DNA of 64,000 nt from Nocardiopsis eucommiae. Its GTDB lineage: Bacteria > Actinomycetota > Actinomycetes > Streptosporangiales > Streptosporangiaceae. The DNA lies in NCBI GenBank assembly GCA_018388625.1, contig CP074402.1:5208001-5272000 (forward strand), read 5' to 3'. A model generated the notes under the pieces. It had not been told where the DNA came from and searched no databases. It saw nothing but the letters and a program-made list of their open reading frames with translations. Position 1 is the stretch's first letter. Every line of letters starts with the position of its first letter. The position numbers and the translations under genes were made by a program. Shown in pieces: positions 53,708 through 61,373 of the stretch.

Positions 53708-54755
53708 GACGAACGGGACGGTCCCGGCCGGGCTGCGGCTGGTGCCCAGGACCGACACCGAGTACCGGATGAAGGACTTCAAGTCCGACCAGGAGGTGCG
53801 CTGGTGCCCGGGGTGCGGCGACTACGCGATCCTGGCCGCCTTCCAGTCGTTCCTGCCGCAGCTGGGCGTGCCCCGCGAGAACATCGTGATGGTGTCCGGG
53901 ATCGGCTGCTCCTCGCGTTTCCCGTACTACCTGAGTACCTACGGCGTGCACTCGATCCACGGGCGCGCCCCGGCGATCGCGACGGGGTTGGCGGCCAGCC
54001 GCCCGGACCTGTCGGTGTGGGTGGTCACGGGGGACGGTGACGGCCTGTCCATCGGCGGCAACCACCTGATCCACGCGCTGCGCCGCAACGTCAACATCAA
54101 CGTCCTGCTGTTCAACAACCGCATCTACGGGCTGACCAAGGGCCAGTACTCCCCCACCTCGGAGCCCGGGAAGATCACCAAGTCCTCCCCGGTGGGCTCG
54201 CTGGACCACCCCTTCAACCCGGTGTCGCTGGCGCTGGGCGCCGAGGCGAGCTTCGTGGCGCGGACCGTCGACTCCGACCGCAAGCACCTGACCTCGGTGC
54301 TGCGGGCGGCGGCCGACCACCCCGGAGCGTCGTTCGTGGAGATCTACCAGAACTGCCCGATCTTCAACGACGACGCGTTCGAACCGTTGAAGGACCCGGC
54401 CGCGCGTGACCTGCGGCTGCTGCGCCTGGAACACGGCGAGCCGCTGCGGCTGGGCCCGGACCGCGGGGTGGTGGCGGACGGGTTCGGCGGCCTGGAGGTC
54501 GTGGACGTGGCGTCGGTGGACGAGGACCGGCTGATCCGGCACGACGCGCACCGCCCGGACCCGGGGTACGCGTTCGCGCTGTCCAGACTGGACCAGCCCG
54601 CCTTCGAGCACGTACCGGTCGGGGTGTTCCGGGACGTGCGGCGGCCGGTCTACGACGAGCTGCTGAACCAGCAGTTGGACGAGGCCCGGGCCGAGCGCGG
54701 CGACGGTGATCTGGGGGCGCTGCTCGCCAGCGGGGACACCTGGACCGTGGACTGA
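53700..54755 (+). CDS. korB: 2-oxoacid:ferredoxin oxidoreductase subunit beta
   Basis: 351 residues from GTG 53700, inside the korA stop. The cluster-binding start WCPGCGDYAILAAFQ and GIGCSSRFPYYLSTYGVHS, and the thiamine-diphosphate motif GDGDGLSIGGNHLIHALRRN ending NNRIYG, are present. The tail after residue ~240 extends the family fold. Confidence 0.95.
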   Translation: MTETNGTVPAGLRLVPRTDTEYRMKDFKSDQEVRWCPGCGDYAILAAFQSFLPQLGVPRENIVMVSGIGCSSRFPYYLSTYGVHSIHGRAPAIATGLAASRPDLSVWVVTGDGDGLSIGGNHLIHALRRNVNINVLLFNNRIYGLTKGQYSPTSEPGKITKSSPVGSLDHPFNPVSLALGAEASFVARTVDSDRKHLTSVLRAAADHPGASFVEIYQNCPIFNDDAFEPLKDPAARDLRLLRLEHGEPLRLGPDRGVVADGFGGLEVVDVASVDEDRLIRHDAHRPDPGYAFALSRLDQPAFEHVPVGVFRDVRRPVYDELLNQQLDEARAERGDGDLGALLASGDTWTVD

Positions 54756-54776
54756 CCGTTCCCGGGTGACCTGTTC

Positions 54777-54816
54777 CCCCGGGCGGCGTCGGGAAGTTCA
54801 CCGCCGCCGCCCGGGG
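54777..54816. terminator. Terminator after korAB
   Basis: Perfect 12-base arms (54777-54788 and 54805-54816), very GC-rich, 21 bases after the korB stop. Confidence 0.65.
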
Positions 54817-54846
54817 TTCCTCCCGGTGTGTCCGTGTCCCAGGCAA

Positions 54847-54858
54847 TACGCTGCCCCC
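54847..54858 (+). promoter_or_regulatory. Possible -10 box of a leaderless transcript
   Basis: TACGCT (54847-54852) ends six bases before the ATG of the next gene, the spacing at which transcription would start at or next to the start codon. No ribosome site is seen. Weak evidence, but leaderless mRNAs are common in actinobacteria. Confidence 0.35.
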
Positions 54859-55521
54859 ATGCGTATCGTCATCGCCGGTGGACACGGGAAGATCGCACTG
54901 CGGCTGGCCAGGCTTCTGGCCGCCCGCGGTGACCAGCCCGTCGCCCTCATCCGCAACCCCGACCACACCCAGGACGTCGTCGACGCCGGAGCCGAACCGG
55001 TCGTCATCGACCTCGAGAAGGCCACGGTCACCGAGTTGACCGAGAGGATCATGGGCGCCGACGCGGTGGTGTTCGCCGCCGGCGCCGGGCCGGGCAGCGG
55101 CGCGGCCCGCAAGTCCACGGTGGACCACGAGGCGGCCTCCCTGACAGCGAACGCGGCCGCTCTGGCCGGGGTACGCCGCCTGGTGCAGGTCTCCGCGATC
55201 AACGTGGACCAGCCGGTGCCGGAGGGCACCGACGAGGTGTGGGCGGCGTACGTGGCGGCCAAGAAGGCGGCCGACGACGACCTGCGGGAGCACGACCTCG
55301 ACCTGGACTGGACCATCCTGCGCCCCGGTCGGCTGACCGACGGGGCCGGAACCGGCCGGGTGGACCTGGGCGAGTCCGTGGAGCGCGACTCGGTGACCCG
55401 CGACGACGTCGCCGCCGTGATCGTTGCCCTTCTGGACGAACCGGGCACGGCCAAGCGGGTTCTCAACCTGGTGAACGGTGAGACACCCGTCGTCGAGGCG
55501 GTCCGCGCCGTCGCCGGCTGA
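54859..55521 (+). CDS. NAD(P)-binding atypical SDR (NmrA/YwnB-like)
   Basis: 220 residues. Rossmann start MRIVIAGGHGKIALRLARLL (G-x-x-G-x-x-A/L), ADAVVFAAGAGPGSG, RRLVQVSAINVDQP, then YVAAKKAADDDLREHDLDLD in place of the classical SDR active site, and WTILRPGRLTD. It belongs to the NAD(P)H-binding NmrA-like group; substrate unknown. Alone, probably its own transcript. Confidence 0.88.
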   Translation: MRIVIAGGHGKIALRLARLLAARGDQPVALIRNPDHTQDVVDAGAEPVVIDLEKATVTELTERIMGADAVVFAAGAGPGSGAARKSTVDHEAASLTANAAALAGVRRLVQVSAINVDQPVPEGTDEVWAAYVAAKKAADDDLREHDLDLDWTILRPGRLTDGAGTGRVDLGESVERDSVTRDDVAAVIVALLDEPGTAKRVLNLVNGETPVVEAVRAVAG

Positions 55522-55756
55522 CCCCGGCCCCGGGCGCCGGTGACGGTGCCCGGGGCCGTCGGTTCCCGGTACCGCCTCGGCGGTTCCACGGCGGTTTCCG
55601 TCGCCGGTGGCGGTTCCGGCCTTCTGTGGCCAGATGCCCTCATAGGAGGCATGATGGAAGCGGAGCCCGGCGGAATCCCGCCACGGTGGACGCGGACGAC
55701 CGGGAACGACCCCGACGGGTGAAGCAGCTCCGCAGAGCAGATGGGTACGGTTATTC

Positions 55757-56287
55757 ATGAGCGTCACGCAGGTCGTGAGGGACAGCACTGTCGTCGAACA
55801 CGCCAAGGTCGCCGCGCAGCAGAAGCGTCGGATGTTCATCATCCAGCTCGAGGTCAACGCCTATGACGAGGCCTCCAGCAAGCTGCGGCCGGGGCTGACC
55901 CGCATCCTCGAGGGCATCGAGGAGGCCGGGTGGCGGCTGGAGCTGATCACCCCCAGCGAGACCGGTGAGTCCGCCGCCGCGCGCCTGTTCATCTTCCGCC
56001 CGGACACCGCGAAGAAGGAGTCCGAGCAGGCCGAGGCCCCGCAGGCCCAACAGCAGGTGCCGCAGGACCAGTCCGGTCAGCAGCAGCCCTACCAGCACCA
56101 CCCCACGGGCGCTCAGCAGCAGGACCCGTACGCGGGTTACGGACAGGGCTACGGCCAGCAGCCGCAGCAGTACCCCGGCTACGACCCGCAGCAGTACCCG
56201 GGTTACGGGCAGCAGCAGCCGGGCTATGGCCAGCAGCCCGGCTATGGGCAGCAGTACCCGGGTTACGGACAGCAGCAGGGCTGGTAG
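55757..56287 (+). CDS. Unknown protein with a Q/Y/G/P-rich prion-like tail
   Basis: 176 residues. The first ~85 form a small, probably folded domain (KRRMFIIQLEVNAYDEASSK, LTRILEGIEEAGWRLELITP) that I do not recognise. The last ~75 are built from units such as QQYPGYGQ and QQPGYG, with almost no charge and about eleven tyrosines. This composition resembles prion-like, phase-separating tails of eukaryotic RNA-binding proteins. No signal peptide or membrane helix, so cytoplasmic. Upstream 55522-55756 is non-coding. Confidence 0.85.
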   Translation: MSVTQVVRDSTVVEHAKVAAQQKRRMFIIQLEVNAYDEASSKLRPGLTRILEGIEEAGWRLELITPSETGESAAARLFIFRPDTAKKESEQAEAPQAQQQVPQDQSGQQQPYQHHPTGAQQQDPYAGYGQGYGQQPQQYPGYDPQQYPGYGQQQPGYGQQPGYGQQYPGYGQQQGW

Positions 56288-56309
56288 CCGAACCCCCTCC
56301 CGAACGAAG

Positions 56310-56338
56310 GGGCCCACACGGTGTGACCGTGTGGGCCC
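56310..56338. terminator. Terminator after the Q/Y/G/P-rich gene
   Basis: Thirteen-base arms (56310-56322 and 56326-56338) with a three-base loop, followed by TTTCTC on the plus strand. Confidence 0.85.
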
Positions 56339-56615
56339 TTTCTCGTGTCCGCGTTCGCGCACCTACGGCGATCCAAGTCGGACAGAAGCGGGTTCCGATG
56401 CAATTGCCGGAAGTTCGACCGCGCCTCTCTTTCGGTTGTGTAACGCAGGTGGCGACCAAGGAATGACATGTCCGCCATGTCCGGTGCGAAGCCGAAGAAA
56501 CTCCTGAGAAACTCTGGACTCTTCCCGAAAATCACTTCGAGCACGTGCCCAGCTACGCTAAGTTAATTACGGCGGCCGCAGCCAACGTGTTTTGCACTTC
56601 CGAAAGGTAACCACC

Positions 56616-56828
56616 ATGTCCCGTATCGCCAAGGTTTCCGGATTCGTCCTCGCCACCGGTCTCGCCTTCGGAGCCCTCACCGGGACCGCCGCGGCCGACA
56701 ACAACGCCCAGATCCAGAACATCACGATCCCGATCTGCCTCGACGTCCTCAAGGCCTCCGGGTTCAGCGCGAGCGGCTGCAACGTCGTCGACTGGAACTC
56801 CACCTCGGGCATCGCCGTCCACGACTAG
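56616..56828 (+). CDS. Small secreted two-cysteine peptide
   Basis: 70 residues with GAAAGG 9 bases before the ATG. Sec signal MSRIAKVSGFVLATGLAFGA ending TAAA, mature ~44 residues: DNNAQIQNITIPICLDVLKA then GFSASGCNVVDWNSTSGIAV. Two cysteines, Asn-rich, hydrophobic beta-like stretches. The plan is like the 47-kb cluster and chaplins, but the sequence is distinct. A 270-base non-coding region with AT-rich parts precedes it. Confidence 0.75.
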   Translation: MSRIAKVSGFVLATGLAFGALTGTAAADNNAQIQNITIPICLDVLKASGFSASGCNVVDWNSTSGIAVHD

Positions 56829-56902
56829 GCCACTGCCGTCGCGCGACCCCCGTAAGACCACCCAGATCCACCTGAGAAACACCAATCGAAAGGGAATCAA
56901 CC

Positions 56903-57118
56903 ATGAAGCGCATCACCGCCGTCTCCGGTCTCATCCTCGCCACCGGCCTCGCCCTGGGCGCCATGACCGGCACCGCCGCCGCCGACAACAACGCCCACAT
57001 CCAGAACATCACCGTGCCGATCTGCGCCGACGTGATCTCCTTCGCGGGCTTCAGCTCCGAGGGCTGCAACGTCGTCCACAACAACATCACCTCCGGCATC
57101 GCCGCCTTCGACTGGTAG
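56903..57118 (+). CDS. Small secreted two-cysteine peptide, paralogue of the preceding gene
   Basis: 71 residues, AAAGGGA upstream. Signal MKRITAVSGLILATGLALGA, mature ADNNAHIQNITVPICADVIS then GFSSEGCNVVHNNITSGIAA. About 60 percent identical to its neighbour 74 bases upstream, so a tandem duplicate; likely co-transcribed. Confidence 0.75.
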   Translation: MKRITAVSGLILATGLALGAMTGTAAADNNAHIQNITVPICADVISFAGFSSEGCNVVHNNITSGIAAFDW

Positions 57119-57186
57119 TTCCGGCTCCGGGCACGGGAACGACGCGGGGCACGGTGATCTCTCACCGTGCCCCGCGTTTCGCGTGT

Positions 57187-57729
57187 TCAGCCCCCGCAGA
57201 CGCCCACGACCGCGCCCTCGGCGGGGTCCGTGACCAGCCGGGCGTGCGTCCCGGTGTCGTAGCGCGTGGTCCCGTAGCGGAGCTTGGCCCGCTCGATCCC
57301 CTCCGGCCGGAAGCCCGCCCGCTGGGCGACCAGACAGGAACCGGGGTTGTTCACCCGGTGCCCCGTCTCCACCCGGTAGAGGTCGAGCCGGTCGAAGGCG
57401 AACTCCGTGACCAGGCGGGCCCCACCCGAGGCCACGCCCCGGCCCTGCTCGGCCGGGTGCGTCCAGTACGACAGCCAGCCCAGTCCGTGCCTGCGGCTGG
57501 TCACCGAGACCTGTGCGTGCCCCAGGACCCGGTCCGTCCCGTCGACCACCGCGAACCCGTGGACGTCGCCCTCCCCGGCCAACCTCCCGCAGCGCGCGAT
57601 CCACTCCAGGGCATCGTCACGCGTGCGCGGCACCTCCGGCTCCTGCCAGGCCAGCTCGTCCCAGCGGAAGGCCTCCAGCAATCGGTCGGCGTCGCCCCGG
57701 TTCCACTCACGTAGGCGGTACAAGCACAA
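57187..57729 (-). CDS. GNAT family N-acetyltransferase (RimJ/RimL type)
   Basis: 180 residues from a TTG at 57729 preceded by GAGAGGGG (a second TTG two codons on is possible). VSVTSRRHGLGWLSYWTHPA then EQGRGVASGGARLVTEFAFD is the acetyl-CoA pyrophosphate loop (Q-x-x-G-x-G/A), and HRVNNPGSCLVAQRAGFRPE the second family motif. Target unknown. Confidence 0.85.
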   Translation of the reverse strand: MCLYRLREWNRGDADRLLEAFRWDELAWQEPEVPRTRDDALEWIARCGRLAGEGDVHGFAVVDGTDRVLGHAQVSVTSRRHGLGWLSYWTHPAEQGRGVASGGARLVTEFAFDRLDLYRVETGHRVNNPGSCLVAQRAGFRPEGIERAKLRYGTTRYDTGTHARLVTDPAEGAVVGVCGG

Positions 57730-57818
57730 CCCCTCTCCCCGACGGTCCAGATCGCGCCAACCTAGAACCGCCGCGCGGCCGAGGCAAGCCCTTTTGTCCC
57801 CTCGGCGCGGTCCCGACG

Positions 57819-57846
57819 TGTCACGTGGGGGCGGGGGTGGTACGTC
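57819..57846 (+). promoter_or_regulatory. ECF41-type promoter upstream of the sigma gene
   Basis: TGTCACG (57819-57825) and CGTC (57843-57846) are 17 bases apart. The known ECF41 target consensus is TGTCACA, about 16 bases, CGTC, and ECF41 genes are usually self-activated. The ATG follows nine bases after CGTC, so the transcript may be leaderless or nearly so. Confidence 0.7.
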
Positions 57847-57855
57847 TTACCCGAC

Positions 57856-58764
57856 ATGACGACGACAGAGGTCTTCGAAGCCCACCGGTCCCTGCTGACC
57901 GGGGTCGCCTACCGCATCCTGGGGACGGCCGCCGACGCCGAGGACGTGGTCCAGGAGGCGTGGCTGCGGTGGTCCGGCGTGCCCGGGGACGAGGTGGACA
58001 ACCCCCGCGCCTACCTGGTCACGGTGGTCTCCCGGCTGTCCATCGACCGGCTGCGCAGGGCCAGCGCCCAGCGCGAGACCTACGTGGGCGAGTGGCTGCC
58101 CGAGCCGGTCAGCGACCTGCCCGACGCCGCCGAACGCGCCGAGCTCGCGGATTCGGTGGAGTTCGCCCTCATGGTGGTGCTGGAGACCCTCAGCCCCCTG
58201 GAGCGGGCGGTCTTCGTCCTGCACGAGGCCTTCCAACTGCCCTACGCGCAGATCGCCGAGGTCATCGGCCGGAGCGAGGACGCCACCCGACAGCTGGCCC
58301 GGCGCGCGCGGGACCACGTACGGGAGCGCCGCCCCAGGTTCGAGGCCGACCGGGCCCAGCGCCGCCTCATGACCGAACGCTTCCTCCGGGCGTGTCTGGA
58401 GGGTGACCTGGACGGGCTCACGGGGATGCTCGCCGACGACGCCACGATGGTGAGCGACGGGGGCGGCAGGGCCCGGGCTCCACTGCGGGTGCTGCACGGC
58501 GCCCGGAAGGTGGGCCGGTTCCTCACCGCGGTCTCGGAGGAGCGCAACGTGTCGCGCTTCCTCAGGTCGGCGGGCGTGGACACCAGGGAGGAGTTGTCCA
58601 CGGAGGTCACCGAGGTGAACGGCGGGCCCGCCGCGCTGGTCGCCGCCGGGGGCGCCCCGGTGCTCCTGCTGGCGCTGGACGTCTTCGAGGACCGGGTACG
58701 GCACGTGTACCTGATGGCCAATCCGGACAAGATGTCACGTCTGCGGGTCCCCGATCCGTCCTAG
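57856..58764 (+). CDS. ECF41 (SigJ-type) sigma factor with SnoaL-like C-terminal domain
   Basis: 302 residues. Sigma-2 (FEAHRSLLTGVAYRILGTAA, DAEDVVQEAWLRW), the ECF41 linker motif WLPEP, sigma-4 (LSPLERAVFVLHEAFQLPYA), then a SnoaL-like domain with VSDGGGRARAPLRV and the C-terminal NPDKMSRL. In ECF41 the C-terminal domain replaces a separate anti-sigma factor and controls activity. Four bases separate it from the flavoprotein gene. Confidence 0.92.
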   Translation: MTTTEVFEAHRSLLTGVAYRILGTAADAEDVVQEAWLRWSGVPGDEVDNPRAYLVTVVSRLSIDRLRRASAQRETYVGEWLPEPVSDLPDAAERAELADSVEFALMVVLETLSPLERAVFVLHEAFQLPYAQIAEVIGRSEDATRQLARRARDHVRERRPRFEADRAQRRLMTERFLRACLEGDLDGLTGMLADDATMVSDGGGRARAPLRVLHGARKVGRFLTAVSEERNVSRFLRSAGVDTREELSTEVTEVNGGPAALVAAGGAPVLLLALDVFEDRVRHVYLMANPDKMSRLRVPDPS

Positions 58765-58768
58765 GGGC

Positions 58769-59941
58769 ATGGACATCACCGTTGTGGGCGGTGGCCTCGC
58801 CGGACTGACCGCGGCCATCGCCAGCGCCGAACTCGGCGCGAACGTCACCTTGTGGGAGTCCCACCGGACGCTGGGCGGGCGGGCCCGCTCCACCGAACCG
58901 CCGTACGTGGCCAACGACGGCCCGCACGTGCTGTACTCCGACTCCGCGCCCTACGCCTGGCTGCGCGAGCGCGACCTCGTGCCACGTGCGCGGGCGATGC
59001 CCGCGCGGGCCGCCCTGGGGGTGCGCTGGCGGTACCGGGGCTCGCTCGGCGGGCCCCCGGCGGCCGTACTCCGCGCCGCCGCCCGCCGGGGGCTGCGCGC
59101 CCCGCACGACCGCGACTTCGGCTCGTGGGCGTCGGAGGAGCTGGGCGCCGAGTCCGCGCGGGCGGTGGGCGCCATGATGGGCGTGGCCCTCTTCCACGCG
59201 GAACCCGGGACGCTGTCCGCGGCCTTCGTGTGGGAACGGTTCCTGCGGGTGACCCGCCCGGCGTGGCCCTCGGCCCGGTACGTGCTCGGCGGCTGGTCCG
59301 CGCTGGTGGACCACCTCGCCGACCGGGCCCGTGAGGCGGGGGTGCGGATCGAGCCGGGGTCCCGGGTCGACGGTCGACCGCAGGGGACGGCGATCGTGGC
59401 CACGTCCCTGGACTCCGCGCGCGCTCTGCTCGGTGACCCCTCCCTGACCTGGCAGAGCGGCCACACACTCATGGTCGACCTGGGTGTTCGGCGCCGCTCC
59501 GGGGACCCGTTCCTGGTGTTCGACTCGGACGAGTGCGGGTTCCTGGAGCGCTACAGCGTCGTCGACCCGACCCTCGCCCCGACCGGCGAGGACCTCGTCC
59601 AGGCCCAGCTGCCGGTGCGCCCCGGCGAGTCGCGCGCGGCGACCACCGCGCGCCTGGAGGGGTTGCTCGACACCGCCTTGGCCGGCTGGCGGGACCGGCT
59701 GACCTGGCGGCGCGACCAGGTGGCCCGGGGCCGCACCGGCGCCCTGGACCCGCCCGGCACGACGTGGCGGGACCGGCCCGCCATCGACCGGGGCGATGGC
59801 CTCTACCTGGCCGGGGACGCGGTGGCCGCGCCCGGGCTGCTGGGCGAGGTGGCCCTCACCAGCGCGGTGCGCGCCGCCGAGCTGGCCACCGGCCGGAGCA
59901 CGTCCCGCACCGGCGCGGGTTCGGGGGCGGGCAGGGGCTGA
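58769..59941 (+). CDS. FAD-dependent oxidoreductase (phytoene desaturase-like fold), ECF41 partner
   Basis: 390 residues. FAD dinucleotide motif VVGGGLAGLTAAIASAELGA, then ESHRTLGGRARS, and the C-terminal FAD motif LYLAGDAVAAPGLLGEVALT. Related to NAD(P)/FAD-binding phytoene/protoporphyrinogen oxidase-type enzymes; substrate unknown. ECF41 sigma genes are typically next to an oxidoreductase or a small COE-type enzyme, so it is probably their regulated target. Confidence 0.85.
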   Translation: MDITVVGGGLAGLTAAIASAELGANVTLWESHRTLGGRARSTEPPYVANDGPHVLYSDSAPYAWLRERDLVPRARAMPARAALGVRWRYRGSLGGPPAAVLRAAARRGLRAPHDRDFGSWASEELGAESARAVGAMMGVALFHAEPGTLSAAFVWERFLRVTRPAWPSARYVLGGWSALVDHLADRAREAGVRIEPGSRVDGRPQGTAIVATSLDSARALLGDPSLTWQSGHTLMVDLGVRRRSGDPFLVFDSDECGFLERYSVVDPTLAPTGEDLVQAQLPVRPGESRAATTARLEGLLDTALAGWRDRLTWRRDQVARGRTGALDPPGTTWRDRPAIDRGDGLYLAGDAVAAPGLLGEVALTSAVRAAELATGRSTSRTGAGSGAGRG

Positions 59942-60035
59942 CCCTCCGGGCCGGGGGTCCACGCGGGGCGAGCACGGTCCGACCCCACGGCCCGGGTGCC
60001 CGTGCGGGGCGGGGACCACTCAGAGCGGGCCGCCT

Positions 60036-60078
60036 GACCCTCCGGGGCGGCCGCGCCGCGCCCCGGCCCCGGAGGGTC
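60036..60078. terminator. Bidirectional terminator between convergent genes
   Basis: GACCCTCCGGGG (60036-60047) pairs with CCCCGGAGGGTC (60067-60078), 94 bases after the flavoprotein stop and just before the VOC stop. Confidence 0.75.
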
Positions 60079-60084
60079 CAACGG

Positions 60085-60453
60085 TCAGGCCGGGACGTGG
60101 CTGACGGCCTCCACGTTGTTGCCGTCGGGGTCGCGCACGAAGGCGCCGTAGTAGTGCTCGTGGTACTCCGGCCAGACCCTGGGTTCGTGCAGCACCTCGG
60201 CCCCGGTCTCGACCGCCGCCGCGAAGAAGGAGTCGACCGTGGCCCGGTCGGGTGCGAGGAAGGCGATGTGCGACTCCCTCGCCGGTCCCTCGGACTCGCT
60301 GGGGGCGATCCAGAACTGCGGGTGCTCGCTGCCGTAGCCGATCACCGGCCCGAACTGGAGCACGCGCCGGTGGCCCAGCGCGGCGAGGACGGCGTCGTAG
60401 AAGGCGGCGCTGGACGCGGGATCAGCGACCTGGATACCGAGATGATCGAGCAT
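60085..60453 (-). CDS. VOC (glyoxalase/bleomycin-resistance) family protein
   Basis: 122 residues from ATG 60453: MLDHLGIQVADPASSAAFYD at the start and VRDPDGNNVEAVSHVPA at the end, with a metal-ligand pattern of His near residue 4 and Glu near 115. Reaction unknown. The 237 bases upstream to the response regulator stop hold no gene. Confidence 0.88.
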   Translation of the reverse strand: MLDHLGIQVADPASSAAFYDAVLAALGHRRVLQFGPVIGYGSEHPQFWIAPSESEGPARESHIAFLAPDRATVDSFFAAAVETGAEVLHEPRVWPEYHEHYYGAFVRDPDGNNVEAVSHVPA

Positions 60454-60690
60454 GACCCGAGTGTGACACGCGCCACTGACATTCCCGCGGCTCCGAACCC
60501 CCGTGTGTCCGGTCCTGACCTGAGCCCCGAGGGAACCCGTCGATGTCCCGGCGTGACGCCGACCGGTCCACGGGTCCACGGAGGCGAGACCCCCGCGAAC
60601 GGTCTCCGCGCCGACCAGCACGTTCCCCGGGACGGTCGCACAAGCCCCCTGGCAAACAGCGGCGGACCGGCCGAGGGGACCTGACCCGGG

Positions 60691-61373
60691 TCAGGCGACC
60701 CAGCGGTAGAGGTGCTCGGGGCGGCCCGCCGAGCCGTAGCGCATGCGGAGCTCCGCGCGGCCGTCGGCGCACAGGTGTTCCAGATAGCGGCGCGCGGTCA
60801 CCCGGGAGACCCCGGACCGTTCCGCGACGTCGGAGGCGGAGACCTCGCCCTCGGCCTCGCGCAGCACGCCCGCTACCAGGTCGACGGTGGCGGAGGTCAG
60901 TCCCTTGGGCAGGGAGCGGGCGGCGGGCGGGCGCAGCAGCCCGAACAGGCGGTCCACGTCCTGCTGGGTGGCCTGCCGCTCCCCTCCATCTGCCGACGCG
61001 CCACCGCGTAGCGTTCGAGCTGGTCGCGCAGGGCGCTGAGCGGGAACGGCTTGAGCAGGTAGTGGACGGCACCGCCGTGCAGGGCGGCGCGGACCTGGGC
61101 GATGTCGCGGACGGCGGTGATCATCAGGAAGTCCGGCTGCGGGGCGTTCTGGGAGGTGGCCGAGCGCAGGGTGTGCATCACCGAGGTTCCCGAGGCGTCC
61201 GGCAGGTGGAGGTCGAGCAGCACCAGGTCGGGGCGGTGGCCGCGCACCTGTGCCAGGGCCGCGGCCGCCGTGTGCGCCACTCCGACCACGGTGAACTCGG
61301 GCACCGACTCCACCAGCTCCTGGTGGTTGCGGGCCACCCGGACGTCGTCGTCGACGACCAGTACGCGGATCAC
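60691..61373 (-). CDS. CitB/DctR-type response regulator; one apparent frameshift
   Basis: 227 residues after restoring one base at 60981-60984. Receiver domain: VLVVDDDVRVARNHQELVES, phosphoacceptor in DLVLLDLHLPDASG, Lys in LLKPFPLSALRDQL. C-terminal winged/HTH domain: SATVDLVAGVLREAEGEVSA then SDVAERSGVSRVTARRYLEH. GTG at 61373 overlaps the kinase stop by three to four bases. It most likely controls the divergent tricarboxylate transporter genes. Confidence 0.9.
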
